A stretch of DNA of 9,971 nt from Flavobacterium sp. (GCF_003525665.1 NZ_DQDX01000093.1:508-10478), one strand, 5' to 3'; positions 1-7,140 are shown, numbered from the stretch's first letter. The notes: a model not told the origin generated them from the letters alone. Made by a program: numbers and translations.

Positions 1-91
1 TCATGTTTAAAACAATAAACATTAGAATAATTCCTCCAGTAATCCACCATGGGCTAAATTTGAAACCGATTGGTTTTTTGTTTTCTGACAT
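1..91 (-). CDS. ftsH: ATP-dependent zinc metalloprotease FtsH, N-terminal fragment
   Basis: Only the first 30 codons are present; the gene runs off the left edge. Translation from the ATG at 91-89 begins MSENKKPIGFKFSPWW and passes into a hydrophobic stretch (about residues 17-29), as expected for the short cytoplasmic tail and first membrane segment of FtsH. FtsH is a membrane-anchored AAA+ protease that degrades unstable and misassembled membrane proteins. The identification rests on the resemblance of this leader to flavobacterial FtsH proteins and on the position just after rsfS (15-bp gap, same strand), an arrangement I recall from related genomes. The AAA and HEXXH protease domains lie outside the window, so the call cannot be confirmed here. 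It is probably co-transcribed with rsfS. Confidence 0.72.
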   Translation of the reverse strand, partial: MSENKKPIGFKFSPWWITGGIILMFIVLNM

Positions 92-106
92 TATTTTATA
101 GTGCTT

Positions 107-478
107 TTAGTATTTGTTTTCTAAAGTTGTAATTTTTGCATCACCCCAAAGTCCTTCAATGTTGTAATAATCACGAATTTCTTTTTGAAAAACGTGAACC
201 ACGATGCTTACATAATCCATTAACACCCATTCGGCGTTGTCTGTACCTTCAACGTGCCATGGTTTGTCTTTAAGTTCTTTGGAAACTAATTTTTGAACCG
301 AGTTAACGATTGCATTTACTTGTGTATTTGATGTTCCGTTGCAGATTACAAAATAATCACAAACGGCTGTATCTATTGCTCTTAAGTCTAAGATGTCAAT
401 GTCATTTCCTTTTACTTCTTCTATTCCTTTAATGATGTTTGTTAACAAAACATCAGTACTAACTGTATTTTTCGCCAT
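107..478 (-). CDS. rsfS: Ribosome silencing factor RsfS (RsfS/YbeB/IojAP family)
   Basis: The 123-residue protein matches the RsfS/YbeB/IojAP family in length and motifs: DYFVICNG (41-48), the W74-HVEG segment, WVLMDYVSIVVHVF (84-97) and the terminal YYNIEGLWGDA (104-114). Family members bind ribosomal protein uL14 on the 50S subunit and block joining of the 30S subunit, lowering translation when nutrients are scarce. The ATG at 478 is a good start because a perfect Bacteroidota -7 element lies just upstream and the first residues run directly into the fold. It heads a probable rsfS-ftsH operon and is divergent from birA. Nothing is truncated or unusual. Confidence 0.95.
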   Translation of the reverse strand: MAKNTVSTDVLLTNIIKGIEEVKGNDIDILDLRAIDTAVCDYFVICNGTSNTQVNAIVNSVQKLVSKELKDKPWHVEGTDNAEWVLMDYVSIVVHVFQKEIRDYYNIEGLWGDAKITTLENKY

Positions 479-498
479 TTAAATTTTTATATAATTTG

Positions 499-506
499 CA
501 AAGGTA
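499..506 (-). promoter_or_regulatory. Bacteroidota-type promoter (-7 element) for rsfS
   Basis: On the minus strand the sequence TACCTTTG, followed by CA, is an exact match to the Bacteroidota primary sigma -7 consensus TAnnTTTG. It ends 20 bp before the rsfS ATG, implying a short 5' leader. I see no clear TTG -33 element at the usual distance. A TTG codon at 496-498 on the plus strand that could open the birA frame lies beside this element, which argues against translation starting there. Confidence 0.65.
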
Positions 507-513
507 TCAATTT

Positions 514-546
514 TTGTCATTATTTTTGATGCTTAACATAAGTTTA
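514..546 (+). promoter_or_regulatory. Weak candidate promoter for birA
   Basis: On the plus strand a TTG (514-516) is followed after 22 bp by TAAGTTTA (539-546), one mismatch from TAnnTTTG. Transcription would start around 552-556, about 20 bp before the ATG at 574. This fits that start and would leave upstream in-frame codons untranscribed. The match is imperfect and could be chance in AT-rich DNA. Confidence 0.3.
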
Positions 547-573
547 AATAGTGTTTTATCAAAAATAAGTACA

Positions 574-1305
574 ATGAAGTTAATCAAACTCAATGCCATA
601 GATTCTACCAATGACTTTTTGAAAGATATGTCACGCAATGAGGTTGTAGAAAACTTTACAACTGTTGTTGCAGAAAGCCAAACAAAAGGTAAAGGCCAAA
701 TGGGTTCTACTTGGAATTCTGAGCAAGGTAAGAATATAATAATGAGTACTTTGGTTAAAGATGTGCTGCAAGATGCAAGTGATATTTTTCACCTGAATGT
801 TGCTGTTTCTTTGGCTGTAATCGAGGTTTTAGAGGCTTTAAATATTCCGAAATTAAGTATAAAATGGCCGAACGACATTATGTCAGATACTAAAAAATTG
901 GCTGGAATTTTAATAGAAAACAGCTTTAAATCTGACAACAGAATTGAATCGATTGTTGGAATTGGTTTAAATGTAAATCAGATGGACTTTATTCTCTTAC
1001 CAAAAGCAACATCATTAGCAATCGTGATGAATAAAGAATATGATTTGGAAGATTTATTAAACAAAATAGTTTTTCAAATTCGAAAAAAATGCGCTTTAAT
1101 AGTTTCGAATCAATCGGAAATTTTATGGAAAGAGTACCATCAAAAATTGTTTAAAATTGGAATTCCTGTTGCATTTGAAGATGTAAATCACAATCAATTT
1201 ATGGGAATAATTCAGAAAGTTACAGACGAAGGAAAGCTTCAAATTATTGTTGAAGATGATTCTGTTAAAACGTTCGGAATTAAAGAAATAGCAATGTTAT
1301 ATTAA
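574..1305 (+). CDS. birA: Biotin--[acetyl-CoA-carboxylase] ligase (BirA catalytic type)
   Basis: This is a biotin protein ligase, which makes biotinyl-5'-AMP and transfers biotin to the lysine of the biotin carboxyl carrier protein of acetyl-CoA carboxylase and related enzymes. Counted from the ATG at 574 (243 aa), visible motifs are the N-terminal AIDSTNDFL (8-16), the biotinyl-AMP loop GKGQMGS (39-45), KWPNDI (97-102), KLAGILIE (108-115) and GIGLNVN (129-135), followed by a small C-terminal domain. There is no N-terminal helix-turn-helix, so it is the monofunctional class without repressor activity. The frame is open back to a TTG at 496 and an ATG at 529, but the extra residues are not family-like and precede the plausible transcription start, so I chose 574. 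It is divergent from rsfS and ends in a shared terminator. Confidence 0.93.
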   Translation: MKLIKLNAIDSTNDFLKDMSRNEVVENFTTVVAESQTKGKGQMGSTWNSEQGKNIIMSTLVKDVLQDASDIFHLNVAVSLAVIEVLEALNIPKLSIKWPNDIMSDTKKLAGILIENSFKSDNRIESIVGIGLNVNQMDFILLPKATSLAIVMNKEYDLEDLLNKIVFQIRKKCALIVSNQSEILWKEYHQKLFKIGIPVAFEDVNHNQFMGIIQKVTDEGKLQIIVEDDSVKTFGIKEIAMLY

Positions 1306-1307
1306 AA

Positions 1308-1335
1308 AAAAAGCTCTGTGGAAACAGAGCTTTTT
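1308..1335. terminator. Bidirectional intrinsic terminator between birA and the endonuclease gene
   Basis: The arms 1308-1319 (AAAAAGCTCTGT) and 1324-1335 are perfectly complementary around a GGAA loop, with an A-tract before and a T-tract after. It therefore works as a U-tailed hairpin on either strand. It starts 2 bp after the birA stop and ends 6 bp from the stop of the convergent endonuclease gene. Confidence 0.9.
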
Positions 1336-1341
1336 AATGTA

Positions 1342-2481
1342 TTAGTTTATGATAACTTTTTTAGTTGTCGATTGATTCTCCGACGATAATCGTAAGAAAT
1401 AAAATCCTTTAGGTAAATTATCTAAAGTGTAGAAATTGTCATTAAATTCTGGATTTTTCACTTCTTTGATTAGTTGTCCGTTAATTGAAAATAATTGAAT
1501 ATCTTTTATTTCAACCGAACTTTGAATATTAATTTTATTCTCGTTTGATGGATTTGGATAAACAGATACGTTGTCTAAGGAAGCAAATGATTCGTTAGAT
1601 AACGCATTAACGGTAGCACATTGAGCTGCCCAAATTTGACAAACATAGTTTGGATTGTCAATAAAAGGATTTCTATTTCCTTGATACAAGTAGATTGCAT
1701 TGTTTTGAGCAATTTCTTTGGGAGAAACTGGATCTTCATTATGCCATTTGATTAGTAATAAGATAAAATTATCACTAAAAACTTGAGTAGTGGTTCCGTT
1801 AAACATATTTTTTGCTTGACAAGTAGCGCCATTTGCTGCAGAGTAGAAGTCATCCATAGAATCTTCATATCGAGTTGCAAAATAGAAAAAAGCTCTTGCG
1901 ATGTCACCTTTGAACGCATTAATTGGTTCAAATACGGTTCCTGAATAGGATGAATAAGCGTTTACAGTATTTGGACCTCTTTTTGATCCATTAGTAGATT
2001 CGTACGTAAAAGCTGAAACTACACCAAAAGGCAAATTACCTCTATCTCCATTAACTTTCCCATCAGATGGTACAACATGAAATGGATCATTTTTCATAGG
2101 GTTCACTTGAAAATTATCAAAATAAGATTGAGGAACCAAGTGTTCTCTATTGTAACAATCGCCTTCTCCGCTGTAGCTTCCGCATTGGCTGTTTGTTGTA
2201 GTATATTCGTAAGCATCATTTCCGGTAGGATTTTCAGAATACATGTCTAATAAAGATCCGTTATTTTCATAATAATTATCTCTAAAAGCGGTTTGTGTGT
2301 ACAAATTCCACAGTTCAGCATATCCTTGGTCATTATGACCTGTTGTGATTCTTGTTTTTAATTGTGTTTTTAAAGCATAACCTGATCCTGTTGCAGAGTT
2401 GTAATAACCAGCCGGAATTTGACCGAAACAAATCGTAACAATAAAAAGAGCTAAAAGAGTAGTAATTTTTTTCATATTCAT
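1342..2481 (-). CDS. Secreted endonuclease I (EndA/NucM family) with type IX sorting domain
   Basis: The 379-residue protein opens with a signal peptide (about residues 1-20, cleavage near CFG|Q). A nuclease domain of the endonuclease I family (EndA/Vvn/NucM, beta-beta-alpha-metal fold) follows. Visible motifs are NREHLVPQS (111-119, likely general-base His114), DPFHVVPSDG (132-141), GDIARAFFYFATRY (192-205) and QGNRNPFID (267-275). Residues about 301-379 form a Por-type C-terminal sorting domain: VYPNPS (307-312), SINGQLIKEV and a final GFYFLRL...KKVIIN. The enzyme probably degrades DNA or RNA non-specifically outside the cell, for nutrient scavenging or biofilm turnover. Five cysteines in the mature part suit an exported protein. 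The ATG overlaps the preceding methyltransferase stop by one base (TAATG), implying translational coupling; an ATG two codons later (2475) is equally credible. Confidence 0.93.
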   Translation of the reverse strand: MNMKKITTLLALFIVTICFGQIPAGYYNSATGSGYALKTQLKTRITTGHNDQGYAELWNLYTQTAFRDNYYENNGSLLDMYSENPTGNDAYEYTTTNSQCGSYSGEGDCYNREHLVPQSYFDNFQVNPMKNDPFHVVPSDGKVNGDRGNLPFGVVSAFTYESTNGSKRGPNTVNAYSSYSGTVFEPINAFKGDIARAFFYFATRYEDSMDDFYSAANGATCQAKNMFNGTTTQVFSDNFILLLIKWHNEDPVSPKEIAQNNAIYLYQGNRNPFIDNPNYVCQIWAAQCATVNALSNESFASLDNVSVYPNPSNENKINIQSSVEIKDIQLFSINGQLIKEVKNPEFNDNFYTLDNLPKGFYFLRLSSENQSTTKKVIIN

Positions 2482-3695
2482 TATATTTTTCTTTCTAATA
2501 AAGCCATGTAAAATCCATCGTAACCCGATTCGGATGCAAGTACTTTAGTATCTTTGACAAAGGTAAAACTTTTTCCTATCTCTGTTGTTAAGAAACGCTT
2601 AATTTGTTCCTGATTTTCAGAGGGTAAGACAGAGCATGTTGCATAAACCAATTTCCCTCCTGGTTTAACAATTTTAGAGTAATTTTCTAAAACTTCGGCT
2701 TGTACTTTTTTGATGTTATCGATAAATTCTGGTTGCAATTTCCATTTTGCATCTGGGTTTCTTTTTAAAACTCCCAATCCGCTACAAGGTGCGTCAATTA
2801 GAACTCTATCAGCTTTTTCGTGTAATTTTTTAATCACTTTTGTAGTGTCAATTATACGGTATTCGATGTTGAAAGCGCCATTACGTTTTGCTCTAAGCTT
2901 TAATTGCTTTAATTTACTTTCATATAAATCCATTGCAATCAATTGACCTTTGTTCTCCATTATAGAAGCCATGTGAAGTGTTTTTCCACCTGCGCCAGCA
3001 CAAGTATCAACAACTCTCATGCCAGGTTGAACATCTAGAAAACGAGCTACTAATTGTGATGAAGCATCTTGAACTTCAAAAAAACCTTGTTTGAATGCAT
3101 CTGTTAAAAAGACATTTGCTCTTTCTGTTAATACCAACGCGTCGTTATTATCTTTGATGTATTCAGTTTCAATATTTAAATCCATTAGCAAAGCGCGTAA
3201 CTTTTCTTTGGTAGTTTTTAAAGTATTTACCCTTAAAATTACTTTTGCTTGTTGGTTTTGAGCTGCAATTTCTTTGGTCCAAAGTGCTTCTCCAAGTTCT
3301 TTTACGCCAAGTTCATCCATCCAATCTGGAATAGATTCACGCATTTTTCTAACTTTGGATAATTCGTCAAATCGACCTTTTATTTTGCGTTCTGGAGTTC
3401 CCTCAAGTTGTCTCCAATCTGGAATTGGATAACCGCGAAGTACAGCCCAAACAGCAAACATTCTCCATAAATCTTCACGATTGTAAGGTTCTTTTACTTC
3501 GGCAATTTCAGAGTATAGTCGTTTCCAACGAACTACCTCATAGATGGTTTCGGCAACAAATTTTCTGTCGGAACTTCCCCAACGCTTATCTTTTTTTAGA
3601 GCTCTTGCTACAACTTTATCGGCATATTCACCTTCGTTAAAAATTGCATTCAAAGAATCTATTGTAGTGTAAACTAAATTTCTATGTAATCTCAT
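2481..3695 (-). CDS. rsmB: RsmB/NOP-family rRNA (cytosine-C5) methyltransferase
   Basis: The 404-residue protein combines an alpha-helical NusB-like N-terminal region (about 1-140) with a class I SAM-dependent m5C methyltransferase domain. Visible motifs are the FEVQDASSQ lead-in (206-214), the SAM-binding DTCAGAGGKT (230-239), DAPCSGLGVLKRNPD (301-315, Cys304) and ATCS (352-355, Cys354). The two cysteines match the release and nucleophile residues of the family, so it should be active. RsmB methylates C967 of E. coli 16S rRNA. The length and domain order fit RsmB, but I cannot exclude another NOP-family target, so the symbol is a family-level assignment. It has its own promoter and leads a two-gene unit with the secreted nuclease, an odd functional pairing that may reflect only convenient co-transcription. 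Confidence 0.9.
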   Translation of the reverse strand: MRLHRNLVYTTIDSLNAIFNEGEYADKVVARALKKDKRWGSSDRKFVAETIYEVVRWKRLYSEIAEVKEPYNREDLWRMFAVWAVLRGYPIPDWRQLEGTPERKIKGRFDELSKVRKMRESIPDWMDELGVKELGEALWTKEIAAQNQQAKVILRVNTLKTTKEKLRALLMDLNIETEYIKDNNDALVLTERANVFLTDAFKQGFFEVQDASSQLVARFLDVQPGMRVVDTCAGAGGKTLHMASIMENKGQLIAMDLYESKLKQLKLRAKRNGAFNIEYRIIDTTKVIKKLHEKADRVLIDAPCSGLGVLKRNPDAKWKLQPEFIDNIKKVQAEVLENYSKIVKPGGKLVYATCSVLPSENQEQIKRFLTTEIGKSFTFVKDTKVLASESGYDGFYMALLERKI

Positions 3696-3713
3696 TGTTT
3701 TTTAATCAGCGTG

Positions 3714-3721
3714 CAAAGGTA
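3714..3721 (-). promoter_or_regulatory. Bacteroidota-type promoter (-7 element) for the methyltransferase-endonuclease unit
   Basis: On the minus strand the sequence TACCTTTG, followed by CA, is an exact TAnnTTTG match ending 18 bp before the methyltransferase ATG at 3695. It has the same ten bases (TACCTTTGCA) as the rsfS element. Only a T-rich stretch is present where a -33 TTG would be. Confidence 0.65.
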
Positions 3722-3741
3722 TTGCTTTTTAATAGAAAGAA

Positions 3742-3783
3742 AAAAGTATTCTTTAAAACCTTGTGATTTTAAAGAATACTTTT
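3742..3783 (-). terminator. Intrinsic terminator downstream of kup
   Basis: A perfect 17-bp inverted repeat, arms 3742-3758 and 3767-3783, flanks an 8-base loop. Read on the minus strand it follows the kup stop by 22 bp and is followed by a T-rich run (TTTCTTTC). It lies immediately upstream of the methyltransferase promoter, so it separates the two transcription units. The stem is AT-rich but long. Confidence 0.8.
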
Positions 3784-3805
3784 ATGAATTTTCTGTAACT
3801 AATTA

Positions 3806-5779
3806 CTATCCTCTACATTCAATTCGTTTCATTTCAATTTTTTCTGGCGCATGAAGCACTAATGGGAATTGTTCTACTTTAACCGAACTACTATCAAGTC
3901 CGAATCCTTTTTCTTCTGATAAACTGAATTTTTTCAAGAAGAAGTAAGCATTCATAACTGTGTTTTCGAAGAAAGTTAAATCGCTATCATTGGATAGGAA
4001 TTTTTCTGAAAGAACAAATTTGAAGTCACCAATTATATTGTTTTTATTCAATGATTCGTAACGACTAGTTATATCAACTTCTCCTCGTTGTACCATATCT
4101 TTAATTACTTGTTTGAACATCAAATTGATTTTAGTTGGTTCTCTAAATCCTAGATAAAAATCAATTCTGTAGATATCATCTTTTACAAGTTCGGTAACTT
4201 TGTATTCTTTTTTGTAAGGTTCGCTCAAAATATTTACGTGAACAAACCAATAAATGTCAGCTCTTTTTGGTCTTTTTTGCAAAATTGAATACATTACTTT
4301 TTCTTCAATTTCGTCGCTTCGCATGGAGTTGGTCATATAAACTAAGTGCGTTGCATATTTTGGAATTGATAAATCAACACTTAATTCGGCAAGAACCTTT
4401 TTATAAGAGTCAATTTTTACAATTTTAGTATACGTTTTACTAATTTGCTTAGCTAAATACCAAGTTGACATTATTGATATTAAGACAATTGCAATGATTA
4501 ATGTTACAAAACCACCATGTAGAAATTTGGTAACATTGGCATAAAGAAAACAAAATTCAATTACTAAATATAAGGTTATCAACGGAATGATATAGTACAT
4601 TTTTACTCTTTTCATAATTAAATAAAAGTTAAGTAAAATCGTTGTCATAATCATTGTTAGAACAATTGCCAATCCATAGGCATGTTCCATATTGCTAGAT
4701 TCTTTGAAGTATAAAACAATACCAATACAACCTACCAAAAGCAACCAGTTTATTGAAGGAATGTAAAGTTGACCTTTTTCTTCTGTTGGGTATTTAATTC
4801 GTGCTTTTGGCCAAAAGTTTAATCGAATAGCTTCATTTATTAAGGTAAACGAACCGCTAATTAAAGCTTGAGATGCAATTACTGCTGCTAAAGTTGCGAT
4901 TACTACACCAATTGGTTGAAACCACGTTTCCATAATTAAATAGAAAGGATTTCCGTTTTTTCCGCCAAGTTCTGTTAGGGTTTGTCCTTCGTGTGAAATT
5001 AAATAGGCACCTTGTCCGAAGTAATTAAGAAGTAACATTATTTTCACAAAAATCCAACTTACTCTAATGTTTTTTCGACCACAATGTCCCATATCAGAAT
5101 ACAAAGCTTCTGCTCCGGTTGTACATAAAAATACAGCACCAAGTACGAAGAAACCTTCTGGATGAGCTGATAATAAATGATAAGCGTAATACGGATTTAA
5201 TGCTTTGAAAACTGCAAAATTTTGAACTACTTGAATACTCCCAAGAATTCCTAACATGGAAAACCAAACTAACATCATTGGAGCAAAAAACTTTCCAACA
5301 AGCTTGGTTCCGTATTGTTGGATGATAAATAGAATTATCAAAATAACAATAACGATGGGAATTGTGTTTAATTCTGGTTTGAATATTTTTAACCCTTCAA
5401 CTGCCGAAGAAACCGAAATTGGAGGTGTAATAATTCCATCGGCTAAGAGGGTACTTCCACCAATAATGGCAGGAACAATGAGCCATTTTATTTTAGTTTT
5501 TTTAACCAAAGCAAATAAGGCAAAAATTCCGCCTTCGCCATGATTATCTGCACTTAACGTGATTATTACGTACTTTAATGTAGTTTGTAAAGTTAGTGTC
5601 CAAAAAATACAAGAGATTCCTCCTAAAACAATATCAGATGTAATTGCATACTGACCTAAAATTGCTTTCATTACGTATAATGGTGAAGTACCAATATCTC
5701 CAAAAATGATTCCTAATGTAACTAATAAACCTGCAGTAGATAATTTGCTGTGAATGTTTTGATGGCTGTGTGAGCTCAT
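3806..5779 (-). CDS. kup: KUP/HAK/KT-family potassium uptake protein
   Basis: The 657-residue inner-membrane protein is a Kup potassium transporter, normally coupled to proton entry. The conserved first-helix motif GDIGTSPLY is at 27-35. Others are HGEGGIFAL (80-88), LADGIITPPISVSSAVEGL (112-130), TGAEALYSDMGHCG (221-234) and IASQALISGSFTL (301-313). About twelve hydrophobic segments fill residues 15-443, followed by a roughly 210-residue cytoplasmic C-terminal domain, as in full-length family members. The ATG at 5779 gives the typical short polar N-terminus. It is monocistronic, with a promoter directly upstream and a strong hairpin downstream. The leader is only about 20 nt, leaving no room for a c-di-AMP or other riboswitch. 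Confidence 0.97.
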   Translation of the reverse strand: MSSHSHQNIHSKLSTAGLLVTLGIIFGDIGTSPLYVMKAILGQYAITSDIVLGGISCIFWTLTLQTTLKYVIITLSADNHGEGGIFALFALVKKTKIKWLIVPAIIGGSTLLADGIITPPISVSSAVEGLKIFKPELNTIPIVIVILIILFIIQQYGTKLVGKFFAPMMLVWFSMLGILGSIQVVQNFAVFKALNPYYAYHLLSAHPEGFFVLGAVFLCTTGAEALYSDMGHCGRKNIRVSWIFVKIMLLLNYFGQGAYLISHEGQTLTELGGKNGNPFYLIMETWFQPIGVVIATLAAVIASQALISGSFTLINEAIRLNFWPKARIKYPTEEKGQLYIPSINWLLLVGCIGIVLYFKESSNMEHAYGLAIVLTMIMTTILLNFYLIMKRVKMYYIIPLITLYLVIEFCFLYANVTKFLHGGFVTLIIAIVLISIMSTWYLAKQISKTYTKIVKIDSYKKVLAELSVDLSIPKYATHLVYMTNSMRSDEIEEKVMYSILQKRPKRADIYWFVHVNILSEPYKKEYKVTELVKDDIYRIDFYLGFREPTKINLMFKQVIKDMVQRGEVDITSRYESLNKNNIIGDFKFVLSEKFLSNDSDLTFFENTVMNAYFFLKKFSLSEEKGFGLDSSSVKVEQFPLVLHAPEKIEMKRIECRG

Positions 5780-5798
5780 AATTATTTGTTAAAGAATG

Positions 5799-5806
5799 CA
5801 AAGTTA
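5799..5806 (-). promoter_or_regulatory. Bacteroidota-type promoter (-7 element) for kup
   Basis: On the minus strand the sequence TAACTTTG, followed by CA, exactly matches TAnnTTTG and ends 19 bp before the kup ATG. The region where a -33 element would lie runs up to the terminator of the preceding gene (5832-5857), so spacing between the two units is minimal. Confidence 0.65.
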
Positions 5807-5831
5807 TTCATTTTAAGTATTTGAAATAAAA

Positions 5832-5857
5832 AAAGCACCGAATATTTTCGATGCTTT
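5832..5857 (-). terminator. Intrinsic terminator after the Arg-rich secreted protein gene
   Basis: On the minus strand an AAAGCATCGAA / TTCGGTGCTTT stem (arms 5847-5857 and 5832-5842, one G-U pair) encloses a 4-base AATA loop. An unbroken run of seven T follows, counting the three that close the stem. It lies 21 bp after the stop codon at 5879 and should shield kup from read-through. Confidence 0.87.
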
Positions 5858-5878
5858 CCTATTTATTATAATTATGAA

Positions 5879-7042
5879 TTATCTTCTTGAAGAATTATCA
5901 CCTCTATTTCCAGAATTTCCACCTCTGTTTTCTGATGAATTTCCGCCTCTTGGAGCGCTACTTTCATTTCTACTTGGTGAACGTTGTGCTATATTTCCAG
6001 AATTTCTTGATGGATTATTTTGTCTTGGTGCAACATCATTATTTCTAGGCGACGAAGTTCTTGGTGTTACTTCATTATTTCTAGGTGATGAAGTTCTTGG
6101 TGTTACTTCAGTATTTCTAGGAGATGAAGTTCTTGGTGTAACTTCAGTATTTCGTGGCGAATTTGTATTTCTTGGAGTCACACCATTATTTCTTGGAGTT
6201 GATGTGCTTCTTGGATTTACATTGTTGCTTCTTGGATTTCCGTTAGTAGTTCTTGGAGTTACATTTGCAACATCATTTCTAGTGGAACCGACAGTTCTAA
6301 TATTTCTAGTTCTGTCTAACTCATATCGGTTGGTATAACCAGAATTTCTTCTTTCAAATGAACGATTTGGATGTTGTCTTTCATAATAATTTCCTCTACG
6401 ACTGTAATAATTATTGTAGGCAACTTGACATCTTCTGTAATTTACATAGTTATAATGATGATTGAAGTTGATGAAAATTCCGATGTTGTTTCTGTATCTA
6501 AAAACCGGAAACGGATTCCAAGCATAATAGTAACTTGGATAATAACCCCAATACCATGATGAATAATAAGGTCTGTATGCTGGAGTCCAGAAGTAATCGT
6601 AAATAATTGGTGTACTTACATAAACTGGCTCATAAATATAATTTTGACCATACATATAAACATCTCCTACAACTTGAACTTGAACTCTGTTGTTACTGTC
6701 TTTTTCTACTTCTACAGTAGCAACGTCTTGAAAAGTATCACGACCTAAAACTGATTGTAACACAATTAAGTGCGTTCTTCCTTCTACGGTTTCAATAACT
6801 CTTAAATAATCAACTTCATTATCTCCGTTTAAATCTAAATTAGAAATTTGATTTTTAGGATCATTTAGTCGTTTTTCAAAATCTTCTAAATCTCTAGAAT
6901 CTCCAAAGATAGAAGCTACAGCGCGCAAATCAAGGTTATCACTAATTTCAGAACTTGAAGCATTTACCGTAGTTCTGTCTTGTGCAAATGAGTTCAAAAA
7001 TAGAAAACTCATCAGGGTCGAAAGTAATATTTTAGTTTTCAT
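5879..7042 (-). CDS. Secreted Tyr/Trp- and Arg-rich protein with 12-residue tandem repeats, function unknown
   Basis: I do not recognise a named family. The 387-residue protein has a clear signal peptide (1-20, cleavage SFA|QD). A folded-looking N-terminal domain (about 35-135) contains LDLNGDNEVDYL (69-80), a loop resembling calcium-binding EF-hand or dockerin loops (D70, N72, D74, D78). An aromatic stretch (about 135-225) is crowded with Tyr and Trp (for example SSWYWGYYPSYYYAW, 161-175). A low-complexity tail (about 225-387) is dominated by Arg, Asn, Ser, Pro and Gly and carries four 12-residue repeats (295-342). The strongly basic tail suggests binding to polyanions such as LPS, nucleic acid or exopolysaccharide, but that is inference. 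I see no type IX sorting domain and no lipobox, so it is periplasmic or exported another way. It stands alone between a candidate sigma-54 promoter and a terminator. Confidence 0.88.
   Translation of the reverse strand: MKTKILLSTLMSFLFLNSFAQDRTTVNASSSEISDNLDLRAVASIFGDSRDLEDFEKRLNDPKNQISNLDLNGDNEVDYLRVIETVEGRTHLIVLQSVLGRDTFQDVATVEVEKDSNNRVQVQVVGDVYMYGQNYIYEPVYVSTPIIYDYFWTPAYRPYYSSWYWGYYPSYYYAWNPFPVFRYRNNIGIFINFNHHYNYVNYRRCQVAYNNYYSRRGNYYERQHPNRSFERRNSGYTNRYELDRTRNIRTVGSTRNDVANVTPRTTNGNPRSNNVNPRSTSTPRNNGVTPRNTNSPRNTEVTPRTSSPRNTEVTPRTSSPRNNEVTPRTSSPRNNDVAPRQNNPSRNSGNIAQRSPSRNESSAPRGGNSSENRGGNSGNRGDNSSRR
6017..6160 (-). repeat. Four in-frame 36-bp tandem repeats coding SPRNTEVTPRTS
   Basis: Four consecutive 36-bp units encode SPRNTEVTPRTS, SPRNTEVTPRTS, SPRNNEVTPRTS and SPRNNDVAPRQN (residues 295-342 of the Arg-rich protein). 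The first three are nearly identical in DNA and the fourth is degenerate, as expected for array growth by slippage or unequal crossover. Looser PR-containing relatives (TPRTTNGNPR, NPRSTSTPRNN) lie upstream. The 36-bp period keeps the frame, so copy number can vary between strains without breaking the protein. Confidence 0.9.
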
Positions 7043-7087
7043 AATGTAAATATATTTTAGTTTATAATAGCATTTGATAATCTAAAA

Positions 7088-7103
7088 CCAATATCTGTGC
7101 CAA
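7088..7103 (-). promoter_or_regulatory. Candidate sigma-54 (RpoN) promoter for the Arg-rich secreted protein
   Basis: On the minus strand the sequence TTGGCACAGATATTGG matches the -24/-12 consensus TGGCAC-N5-TTGC with exact spacing; only the -12 C is replaced by G. Transcription would start near 7076, giving a leader of about 34 nt before the ATG at 7042. No TAnnTTTG element is visible in this gap for that gene, unlike most other minus-strand units here. RpoN occurs in many Bacteroidota. No activator site was identified. Confidence 0.5.
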
Positions 7104-7140
7104 GAATAAACATTTACAAATCATTAACAATTAGTATTCG

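Noticed and set aside
2710..2946. Plus-strand open frame inside the methyltransferase gene
   Set aside because: It lies antisense to the conserved SAM-binding and catalytic region, and its translation has no recognisable motif.
3742..3783. Insertion sequence end or attachment site, because of the perfect 17-bp inverted repeat
   Set aside because: There is no transposase, paired copy or target duplication. The position just after the kup stop with a T-rich 3' flank fits an ordinary terminator.
5256..5543. Plus-strand open frame inside kup
   Set aside because: It is antisense to membrane helices of Kup, has no promoter or family-like sequence, and is explained by the codon pattern of the real gene.
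5780..5878. Potassium or c-di-AMP riboswitch upstream of kup
   Set aside because: The likely transcription start is only about 10 to 20 bp before the start codon. The single hairpin in the gap is the terminator of the neighbouring gene, so there is no room for an aptamer.
5874..6338. A 154-codon plus-strand open frame with repeated LGDEVLGVTS segments
   Set aside because: It is the exact antisense of the tandem-repeat part of the Arg-rich secreted protein. The periodicity comes from those repeats, and the opposite strand has the signal peptide, domain structure and terminator.
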